This document shows, in pieces, positions 52,988-61,323 of a stretch of DNA of 64,000 bases. The notes under the pieces are model-generated. The model was not told the DNA's origin. It saw only the letters and a program-made list of their open reading frames with translations, and searched no databases. The stretch spans positions 1 to 64,000 of the forward strand of contig DAHR01000005.1 of assembly GCA_002498525.1 (NCBI GenBank), in the 5' to 3' direction. Each line of letters starts with the position of its first letter. The stretch's first letter is position 1. The position numbers and the translations under genes are program-made. This DNA comes from Euryarchaeota archaeon UBA58. GTDB taxonomy: Archaea > Thermoplasmatota > Poseidoniia > Poseidoniales > Thalassarchaeaceae.

Positions 52988-54163
52988 TCAAGAACCGACT
53001 TCGCTGACGCGCGGAATCAGGATGACGAACTCGACGGTGAAAGTCCAATCATTCCCCGTATCGGGATCGATGCCATCGATGGGCAGGTCTGGGTCGCATT
53101 GCACTGCAGCAATCGTCCAAATCCAATCTCCCTGCCCGAAACGAGCGCCGGGTTCGTTCAGCAAACTGGCCACCAAAGATTCTGCCGAGTCGGCGCTCAC
53201 AGTATAGCCACTGTTGGGATAGGGATTCATCTCACCTCTGTCGATGCTCGCCGTCGCGTTGAGCGTGACATTGCTCTGCGCCGTGTGGACCATCGTCGTC
53301 CAGCCGGTCATCGGCACGTTGACTCGCAGAGTGAAATTGTCTTCCGGCCATTGAATCGGCAGCAGGTCTCTATCGAGGACCAAAGTCGCATTGACCTGCA
53401 TGATCCTCGCTCCCTTACCGGGCAACTGCTCGATGATGCTGCTCAGACCCTGCTCGGTATGACCATTCCATTCGGCACTGATGCGCTGCTCCTCCCAGAT
53501 CACCTTGAACATCCGTTTGACGACCATGAGATGCCAGATCTGAGTCGTCGTCGCGCCCTTGTCATCGATGACCATCACCGACCCGCTCAAGTCCCCTGAA
53601 TTCGCACTCGACACCTCGACGCTCGCATGGTTATCGTCGGCGTCATTGGCCGGATCGCCGTCGCCATTCGTATCGAATGTCAAGTCTAGATCCCAGATGA
53701 ATTCGACCGAGCCGCCCTCAAGGTCGTACGAACCTGATGCATCGATGGTCGCCGTCTCGTTGGTGCGCACGTAGCCCGGCATTTCGAGGACCACGATCGG
53801 CGGTGAATTGACGAAAATCGAGATCGTGGCTCGGTCGCTCTCTCCTCTGTCATTGAACACATCGACCTCGACCTCGTGATTACCCGCCTCTGCGAAACTG
53901 TGTGAGACGATGCCCGTCTTCGTCGTCCGGCTCTCCCCGTCGCCGAAGTCCCAGACATATTCGTCGATAATCGTCGGCGCTGGCGTCGTCGAATCACGGG
54001 CATCGAAATTGACCGTCTCGCCCACATCGATGGTCATACGGTCGGCTGAGATACTGGCATTTGGAGTGCTGGAAGCCAAGCCCGTGCAACCAGCCAGCGA
54101 AGTCATGATGAGCAGCGCTGCGAGGCTCAATCCAGTCACTCTCTCGCTGTCCATCGAAGCCAT
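52988..54163 (-). CDS. PKD-domain surface lipoprotein
   Basis: A roughly 391-residue exported protein with signal peptide and lipobox TSLAGC (Cys about 26). One clear PKD domain follows (about 34-115: ITIDVGETVNFDARDS, EYVWDFGDGESRTTKTGIVSHSFAEAGNHEVEVDVFND), then a second, less regular PKD-like domain (SYDLEGGSVEFIWDLD with an Asp-rich Ca-binding-like NGDGDPANDADDN). The C-terminal part has beta-rich segments of unknown kind. Probably an extracellular binding or structural protein. ATG 54163 or ATG 54154 could be the start. Confidence 0.82.
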   Translation of the reverse strand: MASMDSERVTGLSLAALLIMTSLAGCTGLASSTPNASISADRMTIDVGETVNFDARDSTTPAPTIIDEYVWDFGDGESRTTKTGIVSHSFAEAGNHEVEVDVFNDRGESDRATISIFVNSPPIVVLEMPGYVRTNETATIDASGSYDLEGGSVEFIWDLDLTFDTNGDGDPANDADDNHASVEVSSANSGDLSGSVMVIDDKGATTTQIWHLMVVKRMFKVIWEEQRISAEWNGHTEQGLSSIIEQLPGKGARIMQVNATLVLDRDLLPIQWPEDNFTLRVNVPMTGWTTMVHTAQSNVTLNATASIDRGEMNPYPNSGYTVSADSAESLVASLLNEPGARFGQGDWIWTIAAVQCDPDLPIDGIDPDTGNDWTFTVEFVILIPRVSEVGS

Positions 54164-54246
54164 TGGCGGGCAGCGCTGCAAATAGCCGTGTTGGGCTCAA
54201 CCCTGGGCTCACTAGAGTTCATGGGGGGCCGCTGTCAGGAGCCGAT

Positions 54247-55062
54247 ATGGTCGGAGGGATGTTGTCAGGATATCGAGTCCTTGGCTTCGATCTCGAGACT
54301 ACTGGACTCGACGCGAGGAAGGATCGGATCGTACAATATGCTCTAATTGGCAGCGATGTCGATGGTTCTCACATCAATCTCGCTTCATTGGTCGACCCGC
54401 GCCGTGGCATACCAACTGCGGCCTCGCGGATTCACGGAATCTCTGAAGAGGATGTCAGGGGCGCGGGTTCGTTCGAAACTCATGTCGGTGCTATTTCCGA
54501 GTTAATCGAAGATGCTGTGATCGTTGGACATAATATCAGCAACTTCGATTGGCGTTTTCTGGAATTGGAATGCATGCGCGCGGGCGTCCAGACCCCGATT
54601 CCGCGCGCCATCGTCGACACCTACTCGCTGGCGAGGAAACTCAGAATCCCAGGGCGGCGAACCTTGGGCGTGCTCTGCGCGCGCTATGATATCTCGATCG
54701 GGCGGGCGCATTCCGCCGATGCTGATGCGGGGGCTTCACTGCTTCTTCTGTGGTCGATGATGCACAGCCATCCTGCGGAATTCCGCGGTGACATCGATGA
54801 TCTGCAGGACATGCTCAGCAATCGAGGCGGCGGCAGCAGCCGACTCGGCCCAGGCATGCAGGACCTCGAGCCGGTCGCTGGAACAAATGGCCGACTCCGA
54901 CTCTCTGATGATGGAGCCGTCATCGCCTTTGGCAAACACAAGGGTCGAACGCTGTCCGAGTTGGAGAAATTGGATTCTCGTTATGTCGACTGGTTGCTCT
55001 CGCCATCCTCGCCGATTCCATCGAAAATCGTATCTGAATTCGTCCGCAACCAGCGTGAATGA
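54247..55062 (+). CDS. DnaQ-like 3'-5' exonuclease with C-terminal DUF3820-like domain
   Basis: DEDDh exonuclease (271 residues). Exo I FDLETTGLD (Asp, Glu), Exo II GHNISNFDWRF (Asp) and Exo III RAHSADADA (His, Asp) are present in the right order, as in the DNA polymerase III epsilon family. The C-terminus (VIAFGKHKGRTLSELEKLDSRYVDWLLSP) matches the small DUF3820-type domain found at the end of some exonucleases. ATG 54247 has AGGAG five bases upstream; ATG 54259 is possible. The last 82 bases overlap the 3' end of the convergent nuclease gene. Likely role in DNA repair or proofreading. Confidence 0.88.
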   Translation: MVGGMLSGYRVLGFDLETTGLDARKDRIVQYALIGSDVDGSHINLASLVDPRRGIPTAASRIHGISEEDVRGAGSFETHVGAISELIEDAVIVGHNISNFDWRFLELECMRAGVQTPIPRAIVDTYSLARKLRIPGRRTLGVLCARYDISIGRAHSADADAGASLLLLWSMMHSHPAEFRGDIDDLQDMLSNRGGGSSRLGPGMQDLEPVAGTNGRLRLSDDGAVIAFGKHKGRTLSELEKLDSRYVDWLLSPSSPIPSKIVSEFVRNQRE

Positions 55063-56246
55063 TCGCGGGCATGTCCCTCAAGAATCGGCGACCAAGGTAG
55101 AATCTCGCACCAATCTCCCAGATGAGCGACCCGTCCATCCATGCGCACACTTCCAAGGAATATCGGTCCCTCGTGCCCCGAATCGATAAGCTCGCTCATC
55201 TGAACCAGCGCTTGGTCACGCAGGACCGCGCCGAAGCGATGCTCAGAACCCATGACTTCGCCCTCCTCACCAATCGGGGGCGTACGCTCGAAAAGTACAG
55301 CGCCGGCCTCGCGGTCGAAGCGCACTACCGATACGACTTCGTCGCGGAACATGTGGCCAGGCGATAGTAATCCATCCTTGCGCGCGACCCACCATATCGG
55401 ACACCACGCCTTCCACTCGCACCAACCGCATTGACGGTCACCCGGTGTCGCTTCGAGTGGAGTCAGTGAAGGCCGCATTCCCTCCCAAGCGACCAGCGCT
55501 GCGGGAATCACCGAGGGGCCGTCGGCGACATGAATCGTCTGATTTGCTGAGTACCAGCCCTCGGCCGTCACGGTAGGATGATTGGGATTGTTCTGCTTCA
55601 GCAGATCTCGATAGAATCGCAGTTGACGGCTGACCTTCTCATCGAGGGCGGGACTGGGCGGCCGGCCTGTCTTCAGATCCGCTACGATCCAGCCTTGCGA
55701 CTCGCCATTCTCATCGATATCAGCGACCAGAAGGTCGAGTCGGCCCATCAATCGGCCACATTCGGAGACAAGCGTTCCCTCATTGGCTAGAACAATCGTC
55801 TGCACCTCCCTCCAGGTTCCGACCGTCACTTCTGAGAGTTTCTGGACACCGACGGTCGACTTCGAAAAGAGAATATTGAGAGCCCCGACAAGACCGTCGT
55901 GAGCCTTGGTGATGAGTTCGTTCTTCCAGCGAGGGTGGCGAGGAGTGCCTAGGAAATTGTCCTTCTCGATCTGCCAGTGGCGGTCGAGAATCTCCTTCGC
56001 TGTGGGAGGAAGCCAGCCGACCTCGTCGTCTTCTCGGTCGGATATATCGAGATTGCAGATATCCTCAACCGAATTATGCACTGCGTTACCCATTGCCGCT
56101 GGCATGCTTGCCTTGCGCGGAAGTCCTTGGCGGGAGAGCCAGTATTTTCTTGGGCATTCTTCGAATCTACTCCACGATGATGGTGAAAGTTGGTGTGCGA
56201 TGAAGTCCTTATCCATCGATTCGCTTGCCGAATCGTCCTCCGTCAT
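54981..56246 (-). CDS. Cas4/RecB-like Fe-S nuclease, stand-alone
   Basis: A 421-residue PD-(D/E)xK nuclease. It starts with LSPSSWSRFEECPRKYWLSR (first Fe-S Cys), then GNAVHNSVEDI, GRLDLLVADID and VADLKTGRPP (catalytic Asp and Lys), and the cluster CGWCEWKAWCP (C-x2-C-x5-C). A C-terminal domain of about 130 residues (SVVRFDREAGAVLFERTPP and later) is extra and beta-rich. No CRISPR array or cas gene is present, so a general repair role, possibly with the exonuclease facing it, is more likely. ATG 56246; ATG 56216 is also possible. Confidence 0.85.
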   Translation of the reverse strand: MTEDDSASESMDKDFIAHQLSPSSWSRFEECPRKYWLSRQGLPRKASMPAAMGNAVHNSVEDICNLDISDREDDEVGWLPPTAKEILDRHWQIEKDNFLGTPRHPRWKNELITKAHDGLVGALNILFSKSTVGVQKLSEVTVGTWREVQTIVLANEGTLVSECGRLMGRLDLLVADIDENGESQGWIVADLKTGRPPSPALDEKVSRQLRFYRDLLKQNNPNHPTVTAEGWYSANQTIHVADGPSVIPAALVAWEGMRPSLTPLEATPGDRQCGWCEWKAWCPIWWVARKDGLLSPGHMFRDEVVSVVRFDREAGAVLFERTPPIGEEGEVMGSEHRFGAVLRDQALVQMSELIDSGHEGPIFLGSVRMDGRVAHLGDWCEILPWSPILEGHARDHSRWLRTNSDTIFDGIGEDGESNQST

Positions 56247-56277
56247 GAAATGACTGTGGACGCCAACCCTTGAAAGG

Positions 56278-57108
56278 ATGATTGCAGGTTCCCCTCCGAT
56301 GAGCGGAGGACCGGTGGTCACTGTCGACGATGACCTCGATGCCGAAGGAGCCCTTGTCATCACCTGCTTCCCTTCGGCTGGATTCGTCAGCAGCATCGTC
56401 GCGCATTTTCTTGTCGATAGACTTGGATTGACTTTCGTCGGCGGTGCTCGCGGTGCTGGCTTACCACCGGTTTGCTTGGTTCAAGAAGGAAAACCGCTGC
56501 CGCCGCTGCGATTCTATGCGGGTGAGCCGATCTGTCACATGGACCGCTGCGACAAGATCGTCCTGATTGCATCTGAGATTCAAGTCGCTTCGAATATCGC
56601 TCTGCCGCTCTGTGATGCGATGCTCGACTGGTTCAGCGAGAGCGGTGCGACACAGATGATGTTGATCGATTCCTATTCTCATGGACCTGATCAAGCCCAT
56701 TCGATTTTCGATAACGATGATTCAGAGGAGACCATGCTCGGAATCGGTTCGACCGATTCTGCGCACGAAACTCTTGCTGGGCTCGGTGTTCCGATGCTGA
56801 AACATGGGGTTGTCGGTGGCATGACGGGTGTGCTGCTGGGTGAATGCCGCCGCCGGCGCATCGATGCGATGGCGATTCTGGCTGAATCCGGGGAGAATAT
56901 CGGCAACGGGGCGATTCCGGATGCGCGCGCGGCAGCACGCATCATCGAGCGCATCGATGGCCTTCTTCCCGCAATCAAACTCGATCCAGAACCTCTACTC
57001 GAGGAGGCGCAGAGAATCGAAGAGAAGATCCGAGAGATGATGGCGATCCAGTTGAATCAACTGCAGGCGGAATCAGGTTCTACTGAGAGCAGCACCATGT
57101 TCGGCTGA
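56278..57108 (+). CDS. PAC2 family protein, copy 2
   Basis: A 276-residue PAC2-fold protein: ALVITCFPSAGFVSSIVAHFLVDRLGLTFVGG, PPVCLVQEGKPLPPLRFYAG, GVVGGMTGVLLGECRRRRIDAMAILAESGENIGNGAIPDARAAARIIERI, and a helical C-terminus. It is clearly related to copy 1 at 49614 but divergent, so the two may form a heteromer like Pac1-Pac2 or PbaA/PbaB. The ATG at 56278 is used; ATG 56299 is another option. Convergent with ligA. Confidence 0.85.
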   Translation: MIAGSPPMSGGPVVTVDDDLDAEGALVITCFPSAGFVSSIVAHFLVDRLGLTFVGGARGAGLPPVCLVQEGKPLPPLRFYAGEPICHMDRCDKIVLIASEIQVASNIALPLCDAMLDWFSESGATQMMLIDSYSHGPDQAHSIFDNDDSEETMLGIGSTDSAHETLAGLGVPMLKHGVVGGMTGVLLGECRRRRIDAMAILAESGENIGNGAIPDARAAARIIERIDGLLPAIKLDPEPLLEEAQRIEEKIREMMAIQLNQLQAESGSTESSTMFG

Positions 57109-57126
57109 TGCTTGGCTGATACTTGC

Positions 57127-59334
57127 TCAATAATCCTCGAGCGACATCTGTTGCGGACCGGCATCGCCAACGATTTCAGGATTCTCATCTTCAGGCTCGA
57201 CTGCACCTTCCTGCTCGGTCGCTTCTTCAGCCGGTTCTTCTGCAACCCCTGCCTCGGCCTCGATCATCGATAGCACTTCGGCCTCGCTTAGAACGTTGAC
57301 TGAGAGCCTGTTGGCCTTGTCGAGTTTCGAGCCGGCTGACTCCCCGGCGACCAGATGATCGAGTTTTCCTGAGACGGTTGATACGACTTTGCCACCCGCG
57401 GCCTTGATCATCAGAGCGACTTCCTTACGCGGGCGCGATAGAGTTCCGGTGATGCAGAAAGTCTGACCAGTCAATGATCCGCTTTTCTCGACAGCCTCGA
57501 CATCGGTGATGGTCAGGACATCGACGAGATCCTCTACCATCTCGCGCCTCATCTCCAGACCGCTGAGGAAGGAACGAGCGACGGTCTCGCCCACCCCCTC
57601 GATTCGGACAAGTCGCTCGACCGCCGCCTCGGAATCTGCCAACAACTCGAACATCGCAGTTGAACTGCCGATCTCTTGAGCAAAACCATCTGCCAATTCG
57701 GGCCCGATTCCCGGCAGGCCGAGGGCGGCGAGGAAGGCAGCGAGGTCGAGCGTCTTGCCGTCATCCAATTGTGCGATGACATTGGCTGCCGACTTCTCAG
57801 CCATGCGCTCGAGTCCTTCGAGATCTTTACCACTCAAGCGATACAGATCGGGCAGAGTCTTGACGAGACCTGCTTCGCAGAGTTGTTCGGCGAGCTTCTC
57901 GCCGATGCCATCCATCTCCAGCGCGCGGCACCAATAGAGGATCGAGCGCTCCAACCTTGAGGGACACTCGAGGTTGAAACAACGGATGAAAGCACCATCC
58001 TCCTGCAATCCGCTTCGACATCGCGGGCAGTTCGTGGGAATTTTCACACCCTGCCGCAGCGGCAGCGGGTCGGCGAAAGGTGTACCATCGGCATGGAATC
58101 TGTTATCGAGGTCAGCACTTGTCGCCTCGCCCAGAACCTCGACGATCTTCGGAATCACATCACCGCGACGAGTGATGCGAACCCTGTCGCCAACACTGAT
58201 CCCCAATCTCTCGATCTCGCCAGCGTTGTGCAGCGTCGTGTTCTCGACCGTGACGCCAGAGACTCTCACCGGAGCGACGCGCGCGACGGGAGTCACAGTG
58301 CCGGTCCGACCGGTCTGCCAAGCGACGCCCAGCAGGACGGTCGTCGCCTCTTCGGGAGGGAATTTCCAAGCCAGAGCCCAGCGTGGGTGGTGGGCGGTTT
58401 TTCCGAGCAGTTCGCGTTTGCGGAATTCGTCGAGTTTGATTACGACGCCGTCGAGTTCCCAGTCCGCAGTGTCGCGTTTACGGGCCCAATTCTCGGTCAC
58501 CTGCAAGAGAGCTTCTGCCACCGCTTCATCGGCCTCAGCCTCCTCGATTCCTTCATCGACGCCGGCTTCCACCACTTCGTTCCCGGCCGCAGCGATGCCG
58601 TTCTGCGTGAGCCAGTCGATCGCTTGCGAATCATGGTTGAAATCGGGGGGTGCGGGACTGTCTGGGTGTTTGTGGTCCAGCCCCGGGAACATCACGCCAT
58701 AGGCGTGGAATGACAGGTCCGCTGCGTCGCCTTTGCCGGCTTCGATGTGCTTCTGGCGCAGGCTGCCAGCAGCGAGGTTGCGCGGGTTCGGGGCGAATGA
58801 GGCGTATTTCGAGCGGAATGTCTCAAGCGGCATCACCACCTCTCCACGGATGTGGCAATCACCGTCCCAGCCGAGCGATTCTGGGATGTTCGGGATGCGT
58901 CGAGCATTCGCTGTCACGTCCTCGCCGCGCTCGCCATTCCCCCTTGTTGCGGCTCGTACCAATCGACCGCGTCGGTATTCCAGTGAGAGGGCAGAACCGT
59001 CGAGTTTCGGTTGGCAGACGAAGCGGCGTCCGTGCGCGGTGGTTTGTGCTACGAAATGGCTGATCTCCGCCACCTCGCTGGCCTTGTCGAGGCTCTGCAT
59101 CGGGAATAGATGCTCGACCTTGACCGAGCCTGGAGCAGGGTCTGAGCCGACTCGATCGAGTTGTGGATGGGTCGGGTCGAGTTGCTTCAATTCGTCGAAC
59201 AGAAGGTCGTACTCGGCATCTGTGATGACTGGTGCGGCCTCGTTGTAATAGAGGTCTGAATGGTGAGCGAGGAGTTGTGCCAACTCCTCGATTCGCGCAC
59301 TTTGAGCGCCCTCCTCTATGCCCTCCCGAACCAT
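57127..59334 (-). CDS. ligA: NAD+-dependent DNA ligase LigA with C-terminal PIP-like motif
   Basis: Bacterial-type ligase, unusual in Archaea, which normally use ATP-dependent ligases. Domains in order: Ia (LYYNEAAPVITDAEYDLLFDEL), adenylation with K110 in QPKLDGSALSL, OB fold, four-Cys zinc finger (CPRCRSGLQEDGAFIRCFNLECP region), HhH domain and BRCT (SLTGQTFCITGTLSRPR). After BRCT comes a Glu/Ala-rich tail of about 40 residues ending QQMSLEDY (728-735), which resembles a PCNA-interacting QxxLxx(F/Y) box. The middle carries an extra acidic insert (VVEAGVDEGIEEAEADEAV). 735 residues is longer than typical. No ATP-dependent ligase is in the window. Confidence 0.95.
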   Translation of the reverse strand: MVREGIEEGAQSARIEELAQLLAHHSDLYYNEAAPVITDAEYDLLFDELKQLDPTHPQLDRVGSDPAPGSVKVEHLFPMQSLDKASEVAEISHFVAQTTAHGRRFVCQPKLDGSALSLEYRRGRLVRAATRGNGERGEDVTANARRIPNIPESLGWDGDCHIRGEVVMPLETFRSKYASFAPNPRNLAAGSLRQKHIEAGKGDAADLSFHAYGVMFPGLDHKHPDSPAPPDFNHDSQAIDWLTQNGIAAAGNEVVEAGVDEGIEEAEADEAVAEALLQVTENWARKRDTADWELDGVVIKLDEFRKRELLGKTAHHPRWALAWKFPPEEATTVLLGVAWQTGRTGTVTPVARVAPVRVSGVTVENTTLHNAGEIERLGISVGDRVRITRRGDVIPKIVEVLGEATSADLDNRFHADGTPFADPLPLRQGVKIPTNCPRCRSGLQEDGAFIRCFNLECPSRLERSILYWCRALEMDGIGEKLAEQLCEAGLVKTLPDLYRLSGKDLEGLERMAEKSAANVIAQLDDGKTLDLAAFLAALGLPGIGPELADGFAQEIGSSTAMFELLADSEAAVERLVRIEGVGETVARSFLSGLEMRREMVEDLVDVLTITDVEAVEKSGSLTGQTFCITGTLSRPRKEVALMIKAAGGKVVSTVSGKLDHLVAGESAGSKLDKANRLSVNVLSEAEVLSMIEAEAGVAEEPAEEATEQEGAVEPEDENPEIVGDAGPQQMSLEDY

Positions 59335-59547
59335 GTTCCGCGAGGTGCGCTGACCCCCTAAAACATGCTTATCATCGACTGTTTAATCCTACATCTAAGG
59401 GGTGATAAACAACAACAAATATTCGATTGTAGAGAATAATACCCTGAGTTGGTTGCCGGAAAAACAGTGTGATTCAGTAGTAAGAAATGCGCTACTAACA
59501 GCCGATTTTCAATCCAAGCGCGAGAACTCGAATGTGAGTAGAAATGG
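59335..59547. promoter_or_regulatory. AT-rich region upstream of ligA
   Basis: 213 bases between ligA (minus) and tRNA-Pro, clearly AT-rich. On the minus strand, GATTAAACAG (complement near 59376-59390) and TTTATCACC (near 59398-59410) are TATA-like. No open frame of note is supported. The region also holds the downstream flank of tRNA-Pro. Confidence 0.4.
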
Positions 59548-59622
59548 TGGGCCAGCCAGGATTTGAACCTGGGTCGCGCGACCCCCAGCCGCGAAGTATA
59601 GGCCAAACTAACCTACAGGCCC
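59548..59622 (-). tRNA. tRNA-Pro (anticodon GGG)
   Basis: Minus-strand cloverleaf: acceptor GGGCCTG/CTGGCCC, D-arm with GGTTAGTTTGG, anticodon stem CGCGG/TCGCG around loop CTGGGGG (anticodon GGG, reading CCC/CCU), and T-arm CCAGG-TTCAAAT-CCTGG. CCA is encoded at 59545-59547. The acceptor stem has a U-U mismatch at the sixth pair. No intron. Confidence 0.9.
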
Positions 59623-59679
59623 CATTGTGAGTATGTCCGCCGTGAAAGGTTCCTCACAAAGCCTTGACGGCTGTGATAT

Positions 59680-59886
59680 TCAGTCCTCACGGGCGACGCT
59701 GAACGGTGCGATCTCATCAATTAAATCGATGTGACCGACATACATGCGTCGGCAGCAATATCGCTCCAAGCCAAGATCGTCGAGAACTTTCTCTGCATCC
59801 TCACCTGCATCAACGGCGGTCTTGTATTGTTCATAGAGGTGTGCGACGACCTTGCCGCAACTCCAACATCGTACTGGAATAAGCAT
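59680..59886 (-). CDS. rpoN: DNA-directed RNA polymerase subunit N (Rpb10)
   Basis: Small zinc-binding subunit of archaeal RNA polymerase. [14 protein letters not shown] and later [16 protein letters not shown] give the zinc site C-x2-C ... C-C. The length (68) is typical. It is the last gene of the conserved eL18-uL13-uS9-rpoN cluster, following uS9 by 6 bases. Confidence 0.96.
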   Translation of the reverse strand: MLIPVRCWSCGKVVAHLYEQYKTAVDAGEDAEKVLDDLGLERYCCRRMYVGHIDLIDEIAPFSVARED

Positions 59887-59892
59887 CTTTGA

Positions 59893-60336
59893 TCACCTGT
59901 AGGACTTCTGCCATTTCTTGCGCGCGCCGCGACCCATCTGGTGCTTCGCTTCCTTGCGGCGCGGATCATTGACAAGTAGGCTGCGGTCGAATCGCAGATA
60001 CTCGTCTCGGAGTTCTTCATCGATTCCCTCGGCGCCACCGTTGTAGTGGACCAAGCCGCGAGCGATTGCGGTTCTGATGGCGTCTACCTGACCCATCTGA
60101 CCACCGCCTTGCACATCGACGACGACGTCGACGTCTGCGAGCCGGTTCATCGCCTCAGCGATCTGCACCGGCTCTAGTGCCTTGCGGCGAGCCAATTCTG
60201 GCTCCATGATGTGAATCGGTTTGTGGTTGATGCGTACGCGGCCAGCGCCCTTGCGAACTGTTGCACGAGCGATGGCGGTCTTGCGCTTGCCGCTCATGTT
60301 GACAACCTTTGCAACCTTCTTCTTTCTAGCAGCCAT
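59893..60336 (-). CDS. rps9: 30S ribosomal protein uS9
   Basis: Small-subunit protein whose C-terminal Arg/Lys tail reaches the P-site tRNA. Archaeal features: [63 protein letters not shown], and a basic tail ending [15 protein letters not shown] 60336 has GGAGGTGA seven bases upstream. It overlaps the uL13 stop by one base, so the two are coupled. Confidence 0.95.
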   Translation of the reverse strand: MAARKKKVAKVVNMSGKRKTAIARATVRKGAGRVRINHKPIHIMEPELARRKALEPVQIAEAMNRLADVDVVVDVQGGGQMGQVDAIRTAIARGLVHYNGGAEGIDEELRDEYLRFDRSLLVNDPRRKEAKHQMGRGARKKWQKSYR

Positions 60337-60824
60337 CACTGGTCACCTCCCCATCTGCGAGAATCGACGCCAAGATGGGCGCTGATATCGCCCAATCGAA
60401 CGAACTTCTGTGGTAGGTCGCGGTCGAATGATGCCGACTCACCCCACGCGTGACCATCTGGCAGACCATCTCCAGAGAGATTCGCTGGAGTTCCAATCAT
60501 CACGCGGAGGTCGCGAAGTGAATTGCGGCCGCTGCTGTTCTTCTGGTAAGGCAGCATTCCGCGAACCGTGCGCTTGAGGATCTGGTCAGGCATTCTTGGG
60601 AAGAATGGTCCCTTCCTCGGGTGGTTGAGTTTGTACTTCTGATCGTAATTGGCGAAGACTGCTGTCTTCGGTCCGGTGACGATCGCTTTCTCAGCGTTGA
60701 CGATGATCACTCGCTTCTGTCCGCCAGCCTTGCGAGCGGTCAGAAGCTCGCTGGCGACATGGCTCGCGAGCCTTCCCAGAATCTTGTCTGAGGCATCGAA
60801 GACGAGGGTGCTTGCTTCAACCAA
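60336..60824 (-). CDS. rpl13: 50S ribosomal protein uL13
   Basis: 162-residue large-subunit protein: [63 protein letters not shown] (family signature). The start is a TTG at 60824, the only reasonable one: no ATG fits, and GGGGGTGAGG lies at Shine-Dalgarno distance. The start overlaps the eL18 stop by 8 bases. Confidence 0.95.
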   Translation of the reverse strand: MVEASTLVFDASDKILGRLASHVASELLTARKAGGQKRVIIVNAEKAIVTGPKTAVFANYDQKYKLNHPRKGPFFPRMPDQILKRTVRGMLPYQKNSSGRNSLRDLRVMIGTPANLSGDGLPDGHAWGESASFDRDLPQKFVRLGDISAHLGVDSRRWGGDQ

Positions 60825-61182
60825 GGATCCTCACCCCCTTGCCATTCGGATTCTCGTCCATCAGTTCGCGGATCGTCAGAACGCGCCCGCCTGCTTCTTC
60901 AATCTTGGAGCGGGCTCCGGTGCTGACACTGTAGGCGGCGACGTTCGGCTGTCCACTGACATCCCCACTGCCGAGCAACTTACCGGGAACGAGGACGATA
61001 TCCTCGTGTCCGGCATAGCGCGACAGACGGCTCAGGTTGGGTTCAGCCCAGTTGCTGCGACTCCTCTCGAGGCGCAGCGCCACGTCTCGCCACAGGGCAG
61101 AACCGGTCGACCTGCTCTGGTCCTTGAGATCGCCGATCAGGGCGACCAAGGCCTTGTTGGTCTTTCTCGTATTCGTACTCAT
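60817..61182 (-). CDS. rpl18e: 50S ribosomal protein eL18
   Basis: First gene of the operon. 121 residues beginning MSTNTRKTNKALVALIGDLKDQSRSTGSALWRDVALRLERS, then RYAGHEDIVLVPGKLLGSGDV and VAAYSVSTGARSKIEEAGG, typical of archaeal L18e. ATG 61182 has GGGAG upstream. The frame is open further up, but the added part is not conserved. Confidence 0.95.
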   Translation of the reverse strand: MSTNTRKTNKALVALIGDLKDQSRSTGSALWRDVALRLERSRSNWAEPNLSRLSRYAGHEDIVLVPGKLLGSGDVSGQPNVAAYSVSTGARSKIEEAGGRVLTIRELMDENPNGKGVRILG

Positions 61183-61292
61183 ATGACTCCCTCGACGTTT
61201 GCTTGGGTAGCGCGCCCACCTGACCATCTGTTATGAATGCTGCGGGTTGCCCCTACGGGGCATCGCGGCGCAGTCCTCTGAAGTGAAGAAGA

Positions 61293-61311
61293 AGGGGGAG
61301 AAACGCCCCCT
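61293..61311 (-). terminator. Hairpin after the surface-protein gene
   Basis: AGGGGG/CCCCCT pair around a 7-base loop, 13 bases downstream of the surface-protein stop on the minus strand, followed by a TCTTCTTC pyrimidine run. Plausible terminator separating it from the ribosomal operon, whose start lies 110 bases on. Confidence 0.5.
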
Positions 61312-61323
61312 CCAACCTCATCC

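Noticed and set aside
54981..56246. Cas4 as a sign of a CRISPR-Cas system
   Set aside because: No repeat-spacer array and no other cas gene was found on either strand; the protein is longer than Cas4 and sits among repair genes.
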